DNA of 35,394 nt from an uncultured Succinivibrionaceae bacterium (GTDB lineage: Bacteria > Pseudomonadota > Gammaproteobacteria > Enterobacterales > Succinivibrionaceae). The notes beneath the pieces were generated by a model, which did no database searches, had not been told where the DNA came from, and saw only the letters and a list, made by a program, of their open reading frames with translations. Where the stretch lies: the NCBI GenBank assembly GCA_949286015.1, contig CASEBB010000064.1:1-35394 (forward strand). The letters run 5' to 3'. This document shows positions 16,801 through 26,629 of this stretch, one piece after another (position 1 is the first letter of the stretch; each line of letters starts with the position of its first letter). Made by a program: the position numbers and the translations under genes.

Positions 16801-18115
16801 TGACTTACTTGTGTGCTTACCTTGCTTGCGAGTGCTCCGGTAAGAGCTTTAAGTAGACTCCCGCTGAGCTGAGGAGTTAGAACGCAATGTGGTGTGTACG
16901 TGGGAAAAGCAAAGACAAGCTGAGGATTGGTTTCTCTTTGCTGCAAGTAGATGGCGGTAGAAACGTGTGCAGGTGAGCTTTTGCCTATAGGGTGGTAGAG
17001 AGACTGTGACTGAGAGCAAACCCCGTATTTTAGGGGACTGTATGCTGCTGCCAAGGAGTCACTCTAACAATACCGATGCAAAGAGCAAGAAATGTGCACT
17101 ACTGCCTTTGCGCCCAAAGACAAAATTTTGTTAGCGCATGTTAATGGTGCAGGGCAGGCACGCTCTCACAGAGCTGTGGATGTATATCCCAGCCGTGAAC
17201 CGCGCCGATGGTGCGACATTCTGAAGCGGTTACGGCTCTCGTGCGCTCCTGCCAAACCCCGTTCAAAAACCAGCAGGAAGCACGTTACTTAGCCCTATTG
17301 TAGGCTATAAATACAACAACACTCAAGCAGTGAAATGAATTTGTGCGACATATGTTCCAAGTGGCAAGTTTTCGGCGGAAGTGTAGTCGTAACAAGGATT
17401 GCTCGTGTTACAGGGTGGCAAGAAAAGGTGCAGTTGGTGACAAACACTGCGTCAGTCAAGATCACTTGAGTATGGTGCTAGGTTGTGGTTAGCAATGGGG
17501 AGGAATTTATTGCAGGGCCGTCTTGTCAGCGTAACGGGGTGTACACGTTAACGGGGGACAGACAGTGGCGGTGCGCAGGTGGTGTGAAGAAGCAAAAGCG
17601 CCTTACAGGGGCTTTACAGTGACCGCCTTGGGGGAGAAGCTAAGAGCGCAAGAAAAGGCAAGCAAGAGCAAGAAATGTGGAAAAAGATGGGTACTGAGGC
17701 ATACCGGGGAACCTAAGAAGTACAAGAGATCAGCGAAGAATTGCATAACATCTTCCCTCAGGGTGATTATGGGCAAAACCAGCTGGTAAGCGCTATATCT
17801 GTTACTGGCAGCACAAATCACCAAGAGGGCATTGCTGCGCACCAAGAGCACCATCAAGCCATGGTGGGCTTAAGTTCGTGGGTTTGGGACTTGGGGAAGC
17901 GGCGGAGCAAGTGCGATCATGGGCGCGATAGGGAGAGCGGCGCGTGCTGCGCGTCTTTGCTGAGGAAAGACTGACTTAAGAGCAACCATGTGTGCTGCTT
18001 CTTCGGGTAGGCTGCGGCTCCTGCGCAGAATAAGGCTCATCTGCACCATTCATCTTACGGTGGGGTACGTACCAGCACTTAGCCTTGAGCCGTCACTTAT
18101 GAGATCGCTTGTTCC
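16801..18115. other. Gene-poor gap of 1.3 kb
   Basis: Nothing I can support as a gene. Short frames at 17092-17292 and 17565-17789 (both +) lack family resemblance and clear ribosome sites. A tagcc/ggcta hairpin lies near 17291-17308. The stretch to the left contains the IS605-like RNA, so this may be decayed mobile DNA. Confidence 0.4.
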
Positions 18116-19273
18116 TTAGCTCAGCTTGCCTCTAAAGAGCCAAATAGACAGGCTCAGCGTCACCATGCCTAAGCCCAGTAACGGCAGCATGAGGTGTGAG
18201 ACCTCCCATAGCGTCTGCCCCTCAAGGTAAATGCGCTTTACCGCCTCATAGCCATAGCGCATTGGATTGAGCAGGGATAAGTACTGGGTTGCGGTAGGCA
18301 TGGCGCTAATCGGCGTAATCATGCCCGAGAGGATGATAAAAGGCAGCACCAGCACAAAGGCCATAACCTGCGATTGCTGCGAGGTCGAGGCAATAGCCGA
18401 AATGGCTAAGCCTAAGCCCACGGTACTGAGGCTAAAGATAGCAATGACAATGAGGAGCGCCCCAAAGTTTCCTAAGAAAGGAATCTCAAACCACAGCATG
18501 CAAATCAAAAAGAGGACGAGACCTTGGCAGATCGCAATTACGGTCGGCACTACCGCCTTACTGATGAGAATCTCCACTGGTGTGAGCGGCGCCATTAGCA
18601 TCATATCGAAGGTGCCCTCTTCACGCTCACGTGATACTGACAGTGACGAGAGCATCAGCACCTGAATCATGGAGAGCGCGAGGATCATACCCGTCATAAT
18701 GGTGTAGCGCGTCAGATTGTTGCTGTTGTAGAGATAGCGGTACTCAATATTGATATTACGGCTAAGCGCACCAGCTTGCGCTTGGGCTTCTTGGTTGAGC
18801 TCACTGACAATAGTCTGCACATAGCCTAAAGCGGTGTTGGCCGAGGCGGTATTACGAGCATCAGTAGCCACAAAGAGAATATGGTCACGCGGGAAATTGG
18901 CGCTGATATAGAGCCCTAACAAAGCCTCACCACGATCGAGGCTCTGCCGATAGCACGGCTCATCAGTACACATCCTGACAAGGTCAAAAGACGGATTGTA
19001 CTGGAGCTTTTGCACAATCTCGGTGGCAGTGGCGTCGTAGCTGTCCTGAAACACCACATAAGGGACGTGCTCTAAGTTAAAGGTCGCACCATAACCAAAG
19101 AGGATCGACTGCAAAATGAGCGGCAGAAACAGAATACGGCGCGTGCCCTTATCGACTACGGTGACGATAAGCTCCTTTTGGATCATTGCCAATAAGCGCG
19201 TGAGCACAGTACGCACGGAGAGGGAGTCGTGCGCGTCGTGCGCGGTGGTCTGATCATGTTTGCCATTAGCCAT
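18116..19273 (-). CDS. ABC-2 type export permease (YhhJ-like), second of two
   Basis: About 385 residues starting at the ATG of MANGKHDQTT; the frame extends upstream to 19327 but without a ribosome site. E. coli YhhJ has 374. One N-terminal membrane span (RRILFLPLILQSILFGYGAT) is followed by a periplasmic domain of about 150 residues (including 'YVVFQDSYDATATEIVQKL') and five C-terminal spans with the ABC-2 signature region 'SREREEGTFDMMLMAPLTPV'. It is the last gene of a minus-strand operon HlyD-ATPase-permease-permease and would form the export channel with its partner. No clear terminator was seen behind it. Confidence 0.9.
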   Translation of the reverse strand: MANGKHDQTTAHDAHDSLSVRTVLTRLLAMIQKELIVTVVDKGTRRILFLPLILQSILFGYGATFNLEHVPYVVFQDSYDATATEIVQKLQYNPSFDLVRMCTDEPCYRQSLDRGEALLGLYISANFPRDHILFVATDARNTASANTALGYVQTIVSELNQEAQAQAGALSRNINIEYRYLYNSNNLTRYTIMTGMILALSMIQVLMLSSLSVSREREEGTFDMMLMAPLTPVEILISKAVVPTVIAICQGLVLFLICMLWFEIPFLGNFGALLIVIAIFSLSTVGLGLAISAIASTSQQSQVMAFVLVLPFIILSGMITPISAMPTATQYLSLLNPMRYGYEAVKRIYLEGQTLWEVSHLMLPLLGLGMVTLSLSIWLFRGKLS

Positions 19274-19384
19274 GGTGATACCCAAAAGAGTTGCAGGCCT
19301 TTGTCTTTGCCGTGCAGTGCAATACATTGCGCTGCAATGCAGTGCTGCACAGTGCTGCGCTGTGCGGGCAGTGAGGGAGGTGGG

Positions 19385-20893
19385 CTACGTTACAGGCGGT
19401 AGTGGTGGCTTGAGAGACGCCCGCTTAAAGTGCCGCTTTAGCAGCCTATAGCAGAGGACATGCAGCAAGAGCGCAAAGCCCGCTAAAATCAGCAGATTGC
19501 GCAGCAAGATGTCAGTACTGCCACCTGAGAGCAGGCAGATTTTGGCGGAGTTAACCGCGTAAGTTGGGGGCAGCATGTAGGCAATGTAGGAAATCGCCGC
19601 CGGAATGGAGCGCAGATCAAAGACAGCGCCCGAGAGCAGAATCGACGGTAAGAAGCTCACTATAATGGCGTACTGCGTCGAGAGAAATTGGTTCTGCGTG
19701 CCTACGGATAAGCACAGTGCCAGCATCACAATGGCGTAGAGATAGACCATTATGGTGAGGATAAAGAGCAGGGCACTGCCGCGAAATGGCAGCTCGTAAA
19801 AGATAAGCGCAAAGAGAATGGCACAGCTGGAGCCTAACAGGGAGAGTCCGTAGTACGCTAAAAACTTGGAGATGAGGATCTCTCCTGCGGTGACATTGGT
19901 GGCCTTTAGGCCAATGAGCGTGCCGCGCTCAAATTCACGCGCAATCACAATGGATGACATAAAGGCGCTCATGAGGGTAATGGCACTAATGAGCTGGCCT
20001 GCCATGAGGTACCACGTGGACTCGTTGGCCTCGTTAAACCAGTTGCGGGTGGTAATGCTAATCGGCTTATAGGCTGCGGCACTGCTGCTGATGCTGGAGC
20101 TTGCAGTCGCACTAGTGCCTGCACTGAGAGCACTGAGCGAGGCACTACTGGTGCTGCCCATACTGCTCCCCACAGTGGCGCTGTTGGTACTGTAAGCGGC
20201 GCCGGTGCTGGCACTAATGGCGGCAGTGGTGATGTTGGTGGCAGAAGCAGTGGACGTATCCTGTGCGCTGCTAAAGGCCATGGATGGAGACGCTGCTAAA
20301 GCTTGCATGGTGCTGGTACTGGTGCTGGCACCGATGCTGGCGCTGGTAGTGCTGTTATCATCCATTGTTAACACCGCACTGCTCTCTTGAGCGGCCATCA
20401 CATTAATGGCGGGCGCAAAGTTGAGGTAGCTTACTTGGCGATTGAGGCCCTCTAAGGACACCGAGGAGCTGAGCACACTCTCGATAAAGGAACGCGCTTG
20501 CGTGGCTAAAACAGAGTTAGAGCCATTGAGCACGATCATGACCTGAATCTCGCGGTGATAAATAGACTGCGCCAGATTGTTAGGTAAGAGCACGTAAGCA
20601 TCGATCTCATGCGTGCGCATCAGCTCTTGGGCATCTAAAGCGTTATTGACCTGATAGAGGTTAAGGTACGGGGAGCCGGAGAAGGCAAATGCGATCTCCT
20701 TGCTGACCACATCCTCCATATGAGGGCTGACTAAGGCCACGGATACAGGCTTGACATCGAGGCGTAAGCCTGTGCCGTAGAGCAGCACTAAGAGAATGGG
20801 CAGGATAAAGGCAACGACCAGCACCGACTTATCGGCGAGGATTTGCTGCACTTCTTTGCGCAGCAAAGAGAGCACGTGTGTTTGTGATGCCAT
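19385..20893 (-). CDS. ABC-2 type export permease (YhhJ-like) with a long Ser/Ala/Thr insertion
   Basis: 502 residues with AAGGAGG in front of the ATG. It has the same fold as the downstream permease: an N-terminal span (VLVVAFILPILLVLLYGTGL), a periplasmic domain, then the membrane block with 'IVIAREFERGTLIGLKATNV'. It is 100+ residues longer because the periplasmic part carries a low-complexity run of about 100 Ser/Ala/Thr residues (about 175-275). Its start is 15 bases after the ATPase stop, so translation is probably coupled. The 111 bases to the next permease consist largely of gtgcagtgc-type repeats. Confidence 0.9.
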   Translation of the reverse strand: MASQTHVLSLLRKEVQQILADKSVLVVAFILPILLVLLYGTGLRLDVKPVSVALVSPHMEDVVSKEIAFAFSGSPYLNLYQVNNALDAQELMRTHEIDAYVLLPNNLAQSIYHREIQVMIVLNGSNSVLATQARSFIESVLSSSVSLEGLNRQVSYLNFAPAINVMAAQESSAVLTMDDNSTTSASIGASTSTSTMQALAASPSMAFSSAQDTSTASATNITTAAISASTGAAYSTNSATVGSSMGSTSSASLSALSAGTSATASSSISSSAAAYKPISITTRNWFNEANESTWYLMAGQLISAITLMSAFMSSIVIAREFERGTLIGLKATNVTAGEILISKFLAYYGLSLLGSSCAILFALIFYELPFRGSALLFILTIMVYLYAIVMLALCLSVGTQNQFLSTQYAIIVSFLPSILLSGAVFDLRSIPAAISYIAYMLPPTYAVNSAKICLLSGGSTDILLRNLLILAGFALLLHVLCYRLLKRHFKRASLKPPLPPVT

Positions 20894-20908
20894 GCGAGCC
20901 TCCTTGTG

Positions 20909-23164
20909 CTACTTTTGCTGGTGCCGCCGCTGCTGCACACACGCCACAAAGGCTTCCTCAATGGAAATACGGCTGTGATCGGGGCGGGTGCAAATCTCAT
21001 CTGGGGTGCCCAAGATAAGGATTTTGCCCTGATCCTGAATTAAGAAGCGGTCGCAATACTCCGCTTCTTCCATAAAGTGCGTGGTGACAATAATGGTGGT
21101 GCCTTGCTCGGCTAAGGACGCAATCATCTGCCAAAAGGCACGACGTGAGGATGGATCAGCGCCTGACGTCGCCTCATCCAAAAAGAGAATCTGAGGGCGG
21201 TGAATTAAGGCACAGGCCATGGACAAAGAGCGCTGCACACCAAAGGGCAGATTGGCCGCCATCTCATGGAGAAAGGGGGTAAGGCCAAAGACCGAGCACA
21301 TATGTGCCATGCGCTCCTCTAGGAGTTCACCAGAGAGGCCGTAGCTCTTACCAAAGTATTGCAGGTTTTGCTCAAGCGTCAGCTTGCGGTAAAGGCAAAA
21401 CTTTTGGGCAACGTAGCCAATGGTGGCGCGCACAGAGCTTTTGGCGTGGGCTAAGGACAGGCCGTTAATGAGAATGCTGCCCGAGCTGGGATTAAGGAGA
21501 GCACAGATCATTCTAAAGGTGGTGGTCTTACCAGCGCCATTAGGCCCTAAGAGACCAAAGATCTCTCCTTGATAGACCTCAAAGGTCGAGTCGTGTACCG
21601 CCGTAAAGTCACCAAACTGCTTGCGGATGTCTTTGACCTTGATGACAGCTTCTTCTGGAGCGGCGTAAGCAGCGGCAGTGGCTTTGGCATTAGCTGCTGT
21701 AGTGGTAGCTGCAGTTCTATTGGCAGTGTCAGTAGAGTTGCTCGCTGTGGCCTTGCTGGCAGCAGTGTCTGTTGCTGTTGTTGCTGTTGCCTCTGGCGCC
21801 TCTGGAGACGTGCTCTTGCCTAAGAGCTCAGTAAAGCCTTGCTGGGCATGAAAAGACCCAGTGAGGTTAATGTAAGCGTCCTCCAGAATCGGCTCACGTG
21901 CTGTCAGCTGCACATCACCTCGCTGCAGCGTAAAGCCACAAGCGGTGAGCAGGCGCTCTACCTCGGCTTGTACTGCGCTGGCAGTGCAGTCCGGATCAGT
22001 TAAGAGGTCGATACGCCCCATACGCGGGCAGACGTCACGCAGCAGCTGACACTGACTCTTATGAATCATGAGCTTACGCGCCAGCTCTTGATATGACCAC
22101 TTGTCACTGAGAGTAAGTGCCCAGCACTGAGAGCGCACTTGCTCTTTGAGCGTTTGCGCTGAACCGTGGTAGATGATCTGGCCTTCTTTGATAAAGACGG
22201 TGTGATCGCTGCGCTCGGCCTCTTCTAAGTAGAGTGAAGAAAAGATGCAGTAGGAGTGAGTACGCTGTAAGTACTGCTCGATAATGGCCCAGAGCTCGCG
22301 ACGGGAAATAGGGTCGACTCCTACAGTAGGCTCATCTAACAGCAGCAATTGCGGCTGTGCACTGAGGGCGCAAGTAAGTGCCAGCTTCTGCTTCATACCG
22401 CCAGAGAGGGCTCCGGCACGATAGTCCTTAAAAGCGATCAGGCCGACTTGCGTCAGTAGTTGCTCCAAATACTCCTGCAATTGCTGTGTGTTGGTGTCCG
22501 CAGGGGAGGCCACAGGGCGTGACAGGCGAAAGAACTGACGCAGACGCTGCCAGAGAGATGGTGCCGCAGCAGCTACAGCATGAGCAGATGCAGGCGCAGT
22601 TGTTTGTGGCTTTGCCGCTGTCGCAGCCGCTGTTTCCGGTGGTGATGGTGGTGATGTGGTGCTGGTTACCGCTGGGGTTGGTGGTGCTGGAGATTCTGTG
22701 CTTTCACCTGTAGCAGTGCTGTGTAGCAGCGCGGTGAGCTTTTCCACACGTAAATCACGCAGCTGTGAAAAGAGCAGCAGGTTCTCCCAGACGCTGACGT
22801 CCTCATATAGTCCCAGTGTCTGCGACATATACCCAATCAGCGGCGCGGCGTCAGCACTCTCAGGGCCGTGCAGATATAGGGTGTAGGTGCCCGCATCGTG
22901 CTCCATCAGGCCAGCAAGGATCTTTAAGAGGGTAGACTTGCCCGAGCCGTCAGGGCCAATAAGGGCCACTAAGTGCTGGTCAGCTTGCAGCTCTAAGTTA
23001 AGTGCTTGCAGGGCCGTGATCACATGGCCATTGTCATTAGTAAAGCTCTTGGTGACGTCAGTAAGTTGCAGCCAGCAGCTGTTGCTGCAGCCGCCACTTA
23101 CAGGGCTCTGCTGTGCAGTGGTGGAGGCGGGTGGTTGTGCTGTGGTGGGTAGTGATGAAGCCAA
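20909..23164 (-). CDS. Tandem-domain ABC transporter ATPase (RbbA/YhiH-like N-terminal double ATPase)
   Basis: 751 residues with two ATPase domains. Domain 1: Walker A 'GPDGSGKST' (70-78), signature 'LSGGMKQKL', Walker B 'LLLLDEPT' (273-280), and the switch His replaced (FSSLYLEEAE). Domain 2: Walker A 'GPNGAGKTT' (540-548), degenerate signature 'LPFGVQRSL', Walker B 'ILFLDEAT', switch His present in 'VTTHFMEEAE'. This asymmetry is usual for the YhiH/RbbA group. Low-complexity Ala/Pro/Thr inserts interrupt domain 1 (about 150-205) and the linker (about 452-502). It starts at TTG with AAGGAGG five bases upstream. It powers the two downstream permeases. Confidence 0.92.
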   Translation of the reverse strand: MASSLPTTAQPPASTTAQQSPVSGGCSNSCWLQLTDVTKSFTNDNGHVITALQALNLELQADQHLVALIGPDGSGKSTLLKILAGLMEHDAGTYTLYLHGPESADAAPLIGYMSQTLGLYEDVSVWENLLLFSQLRDLRVEKLTALLHSTATGESTESPAPPTPAVTSTTSPPSPPETAAATAAKPQTTAPASAHAVAAAAPSLWQRLRQFFRLSRPVASPADTNTQQLQEYLEQLLTQVGLIAFKDYRAGALSGGMKQKLALTCALSAQPQLLLLDEPTVGVDPISRRELWAIIEQYLQRTHSYCIFSSLYLEEAERSDHTVFIKEGQIIYHGSAQTLKEQVRSQCWALTLSDKWSYQELARKLMIHKSQCQLLRDVCPRMGRIDLLTDPDCTASAVQAEVERLLTACGFTLQRGDVQLTAREPILEDAYINLTGSFHAQQGFTELLGKSTSPEAPEATATTATDTAASKATASNSTDTANRTAATTTAANAKATAAAYAAPEEAVIKVKDIRKQFGDFTAVHDSTFEVYQGEIFGLLGPNGAGKTTTFRMICALLNPSSGSILINGLSLAHAKSSVRATIGYVAQKFCLYRKLTLEQNLQYFGKSYGLSGELLEERMAHMCSVFGLTPFLHEMAANLPFGVQRSLSMACALIHRPQILFLDEATSGADPSSRRAFWQMIASLAEQGTTIIVTTHFMEEAEYCDRFLIQDQGKILILGTPDEICTRPDHSRISIEEAFVACVQQRRHQQK

Positions 23165-23442
23165 AGCAACCTCCTTACGTCAGAGGCCAAACTCTAAAAC
23201 AAGACTGGTAGGGGTAGCCCCTACCACAAAGGGCTAAACCCAGCCTACTGAGCAATTTATCATGCCGCACGCTGCATGCGGCTCACTGCATGCGCACGCG
23301 GCGCTCTACTTTGCAGCCTGCTTAGGAACGATTTACTTAAGAGCTGACGGACTTTAGGGTAAGCATGGTGCTCCGTCCTCAGGTAGGCTTAGACTCACCT
23401 GCACCACGCATCTCGAGGTGTGTATTTGCCATCACTCATTCC

Positions 23443-24540
23443 TTAGGAGGTGGCACTGTTAGCAGTAGACGTGTTATCTGACGGAGCTGTGGTAGTTGTT
23501 GCTGCGTTGATGGTGCTGGTGGCGGCACTTGCTGGGCGCTTCAGCTGCTCAGAGCTGTGGTCAGGAGCAGTGCCCGTAAGGTAAACCGTGATGGCCTCAC
23601 CAAAGCGTAAGAGGTGCTCATAATCCTTTACTTCGACGCGCACCTCATAAATGAGGTCGGCACGTAAATCCTCTGTTTGTACGCTCTTAGGGGTAAACAT
23701 GGCGGTAGGGCTGATAAAAGAGACCATACCCTTAAGCGGCGCGTGATAAGGCACCTCGACACTGACCTCTTGGCCGACCTTAACAAGCTGCAATTGCGCT
23801 GGGCTTAAGTAGATGCGGATACGCTTGTTATCCTCATCGGTAAGCGCAAAGATGGTTTCACCGGCACCAACATAATCGGACAGTTCGTGGGTACGGGTAC
23901 GCACGGTGCCATTAAAAGGCGCCACGATAACGCTCTGGGTGGTGACTTGGTAGTTGAGGTAGGACAGCTGCGCTTGGCAGGCACTAACGCGGGCGCTTTG
24001 CGAGCGAATGATCTCGTCGCGATAGCCGCGCTCGATTAAAGCTAATTGCGCTTGGGCCTCAGCAAGGCTGGCTTGTGCTTGCTGGTATTGCGCGCGAGCG
24101 CTGTCGTAGTCCTGCTGCGAAATGGACTTGCTCTTAAGCAGTGAGGCATTACGCTCGTAGGTAATGGCAGCTAGATCGACGTTTGATTGGGCTTTGTTGA
24201 CAGCTGCTTTAGCGCTTTCTTTTTCCTCTGGCAGGTAGCCATTTTGGTATTGGGTGAGGAGCGCTTGCTCAGCTTCGCACTGGGCAAATTGGATGCGCAA
24301 TTGGTGGCTTAAGCTCTGGTCGTCCAAGGCCGCGAGGATATCGCCCTTACGCACTTGCGCGCCCTCATCGACATTAAGCCGCACGATCTTACCGGCACGC
24401 TCAAAGGAGAGGAGGCTGTCTTGGATGTCGACATTACCATGGGCTTTGGTGGGGTCTAAGTCTTGGTGAAAGAACAAGGCATAGACAAAGGCCATAACGA
24501 CAATGAGCACCACGGCGAGCGCGAGAGCGATTTTGCGCAT
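23443..24540 (-). CDS. HlyD-family membrane fusion protein (YhiI/EmrA-like)
   Basis: 365 residues from the ATG of MRKIALALAVV, with AGAGGA 9 bases upstream. There is one N-terminal anchor (about 4-23), a lipoyl half 'GNVDIQDSLLSFERAGKI', a long coiled-coil hairpin rich in Ala/Gln/Ser (about 85-185, e.g. 'QQDYDSARAQYQQAQASLAE'), the second lipoyl half 'VIVAPFNGTVRTRTHELSD' and a beta-barrel. The end is a Thr/Ser/Ala tail, as in the neighbouring genes. As first gene of the operon it would bridge the ABC exporter to an outer-membrane channel. The 278 bases to the ATPase gene are non-coding. Confidence 0.9.
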   Translation of the reverse strand: MRKIALALAVVLIVVMAFVYALFFHQDLDPTKAHGNVDIQDSLLSFERAGKIVRLNVDEGAQVRKGDILAALDDQSLSHQLRIQFAQCEAEQALLTQYQNGYLPEEKESAKAAVNKAQSNVDLAAITYERNASLLKSKSISQQDYDSARAQYQQAQASLAEAQAQLALIERGYRDEIIRSQSARVSACQAQLSYLNYQVTTQSVIVAPFNGTVRTRTHELSDYVGAGETIFALTDEDNKRIRIYLSPAQLQLVKVGQEVSVEVPYHAPLKGMVSFISPTAMFTPKSVQTEDLRADLIYEVRVEVKDYEHLLRFGEAITVYLTGTAPDHSSEQLKRPASAATSTINAATTTTAPSDNTSTANSATS

Positions 24541-25307
24541 GTTGGTTTGTCCTCTGCTGCGACGAAAAGCGGGAAAGCGAAAAAGCTGAGAAAAGGCGAT
24601 CGGTAAGGCTAGCGACAAGCGCTCTTACAGCGTGAAAACAAGCAAAATTAGCGCTCACAAGGCTAAGCTGGTAGATATGGGTAAAGGCTGGTGCAGAGCC
24701 ATGGAGCTACAGATCACTTGTGTTGCAGTAGTGGAGGATCTTGAGGAAAAGAGCTGCGCAGCAAGGAGAGAAAAAGAAGCAGCAACATCATGTTGCAGGT
24801 GTAGGGGCTCTAAGCTAAGACTAACTTTGAGCACAGGCACAGCACAGCTAAGCGCCTGAGGGGATCTTAAGACGCCTTATGGTGCCTTTATCTCGAGGGG
24901 GAGAGCGTGATAGTCCCTATCAGGGTAGGGTAGGTTAGAACAGCGTTGAGCGCTTACCTCGTAGTAATGGTGGTTGTGTTTGTGGTTATGATGCTGGCTG
25001 CCTGTAAGCCCAGCCACCCATAACCACCACGCAGAGGTTGTGGTGACCCCTTGCCTGCATGCACGTTGCGCAGAGTGGGCTGCTCAAGGTGCTGAGGCTC
25101 AAGGGTCTATGGTAGTACCTCTGCGTATGGCCATACCCTTGAGTATGGCTATACCCCATGAGAGCGGACGCATGTGCCATTGCAGCTTTGTACCTCATGG
25201 GGGCTTTGTGGCTCCACACCTGACACCGCCTTGATCGCAAGGGTAAAGCTCAGGTGACGTCATTCCTCTGCGTTATGGCGTGCTGCCTGTGGCGATGACG
25301 GCTGCCT
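24541..25307. other. Gap with long nested hairpins
   Basis: No gene supported. A long hairpin lies at 24982-25027: outer gtggttatg/cataaccac and inner tggctg/cagcca. Next to it are the palindrome gtatggccatac (25126-25137) and an inverted pair ctcaaggg/cccttgag (25098-25143). None has a T-run, so these are not simple terminators. Confidence 0.45.
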
Positions 25308-26234
25308 CTAAACCAGCAGTGAGGTGATGGAGTTCATAATGGTGATGAAAGCCAGCGAGGAGATAATGGCAATGGTGTTGAGGTCAGCTGATTCCTCGGC
25401 CTGCTCAGGAATAGCACGCATGGTCATAATGGGCGCGATCGAGGTCATTGGGGCCATGAGAATGATCATGACAATGATGCGCACCTCAGCTGGCAGTGGT
25501 ACAAAGAACCACACCGCTACCGCCATTACCGCGCAGGTGATATAGCGCACCAACCATGCTTTCATCACCAGCTTGCATTGCTCCCACGTAATGTTAAAGC
25601 TCAAAGCGACGCCGATGATCATGAAGCACAGCAAGGTGTTAGCCGAGCCAATGGTCTTAAATGGCACTAAAGCTTGCTCAGGAATGGTAAGACCTAAAGC
25701 CGAGAGCACGATGACAAAGGCGTAAACGTAGAACGGCAGTGACTTCGACATCTCCTTTAAGATGGTCTTGATGCCGACTGGCTCGTTAGGGAAGTACTTG
25801 CGGTTGAAGAAGAGCGCGATAGAGTAAGAGCCACCGAAGCAGAAGAGGGCGTTAACCACATCGAACATGCACAGCGCCAAGAACGCTTTTGGGCTCATGG
25901 TGTGCTGCATAAAAGGGATCACAAAGTTGCCAATGTTAAAGCAGGTGGTATTGAGCATGTTGAACATGCGCTGCTTGGGTTGGCTGGATGTGAGAAAGGC
26001 AACGATCAACAGGATACAGTTAGCCAGAGCCGAGAGGGCGATCACTCCCAGTAGCGAGACGTCGAAGCTGATGCCGTTAGCGGAGGTGAGAATGGCGCAG
26101 GGCAGCGTTAGGTACATCACCACGTAGGCGATGCGCTTAGCGGTCTCGACATTAAGGAGACGGATGCGCTTGAAGAAGTAAGCAACGATGATGATGAGCA
26201 GTACGCTAAAGGCGTTTAAGAGGGCATCATTCAT
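25308..26234 (-). CDS. AEC-family (auxin efflux carrier type) transporter, possible organic-acid permease
   Basis: 308 residues, almost entirely membrane, with about ten hydrophobic spans in two five-helix halves. It begins 'MNDALLNAFSVLLIIIVAYF' and carries family features such as 'YLTLPCAILTSANG' in helix 2 and 'NTTCFNIGNFVIPFM' around the first broken helix. Bacterial AEC members move malate, malonate or other weak acids, but the substrate cannot be read from sequence. No strong ribosome site is visible before the ATG. It stands alone between the ABC operon and uspE. Confidence 0.88.
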   Translation of the reverse strand: MNDALLNAFSVLLIIIVAYFFKRIRLLNVETAKRIAYVVMYLTLPCAILTSANGISFDVSLLGVIALSALANCILLIVAFLTSSQPKQRMFNMLNTTCFNIGNFVIPFMQHTMSPKAFLALCMFDVVNALFCFGGSYSIALFFNRKYFPNEPVGIKTILKEMSKSLPFYVYAFVIVLSALGLTIPEQALVPFKTIGSANTLLCFMIIGVALSFNITWEQCKLVMKAWLVRYITCAVMAVAVWFFVPLPAEVRIIVMIILMAPMTSIAPIMTMRAIPEQAEESADLNTIAIISSLAFITIMNSITSLLV

Positions 26235-26480
26235 GGCGAAACGACGGCGTTGGGGCGGAATAAGGAGAGGTTAGCTAAGTCTCAGTGGTAAAGCAGAGAG
26301 GAGGGGCTCAGATCGCGTCAGGGCTTCAGCGCTGTACTGCAGCAAAGGTGTGTGGTGGAGAACAGGGGGAAGGACAACGCCGCGCTATTATAGGCAGCTA
26401 TGAGGGTGATGACGCAGGCAGGAAAAGAAGCTCTGTTTTGGTGCAAACAAGGATGGCAAGCGGCGGGATGCACAGAAATG

Positions 26481-26551
26481 AAAAGGCCTGCGTGAAGCAG
26501 GCCTCTGACTAGAAGAGCTAAAGCTCTTTGGTGATAGCTCAAGATTGAGCT
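26481..26551 (-). terminator. uspE 3' hairpin array ending in a terminator
   Basis: After the uspE stop (minus strand) come agctca/tgagct (26536-26551), aagagc/gctctt (26513-26528) and the strong terminator aggcctgc-ttcac-gcaggcct followed by TTTTCATTT (stem 26484-26504). The last hairpin is a clear rho-independent terminator; the first two could make a stable 3'-UTR piece. Confidence 0.85.
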
Positions 26552-26629
26552 GAGATTATCCGCTTAGGCTGCCGCAGGACTTAACGCTACTTGCCGCGTT
26601 AAGGCATTACGGTGCATTGGCCGTAGTGG

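Noticed and set aside
17092..17292. Plus-strand 66-codon frame starting MCTTAFAPKDK
   Set aside because: Weak start context, basic random-looking composition and no terminator or neighbour logic.
17565..17789. Plus-strand 74-codon frame (AVRRWCEEAKAPYRGFTVTA...)
   Set aside because: It starts at GTG with no convincing ribosome site, has no family resemblance and lies in a decayed-looking region.
19290..19384. gtgcagtgc/ctgcactg repeats between the two permease genes as an attachment site or REP element
   Set aside because: It is low-complexity sequence with overlapping short palindromes; no defined unit or second locus was seen.
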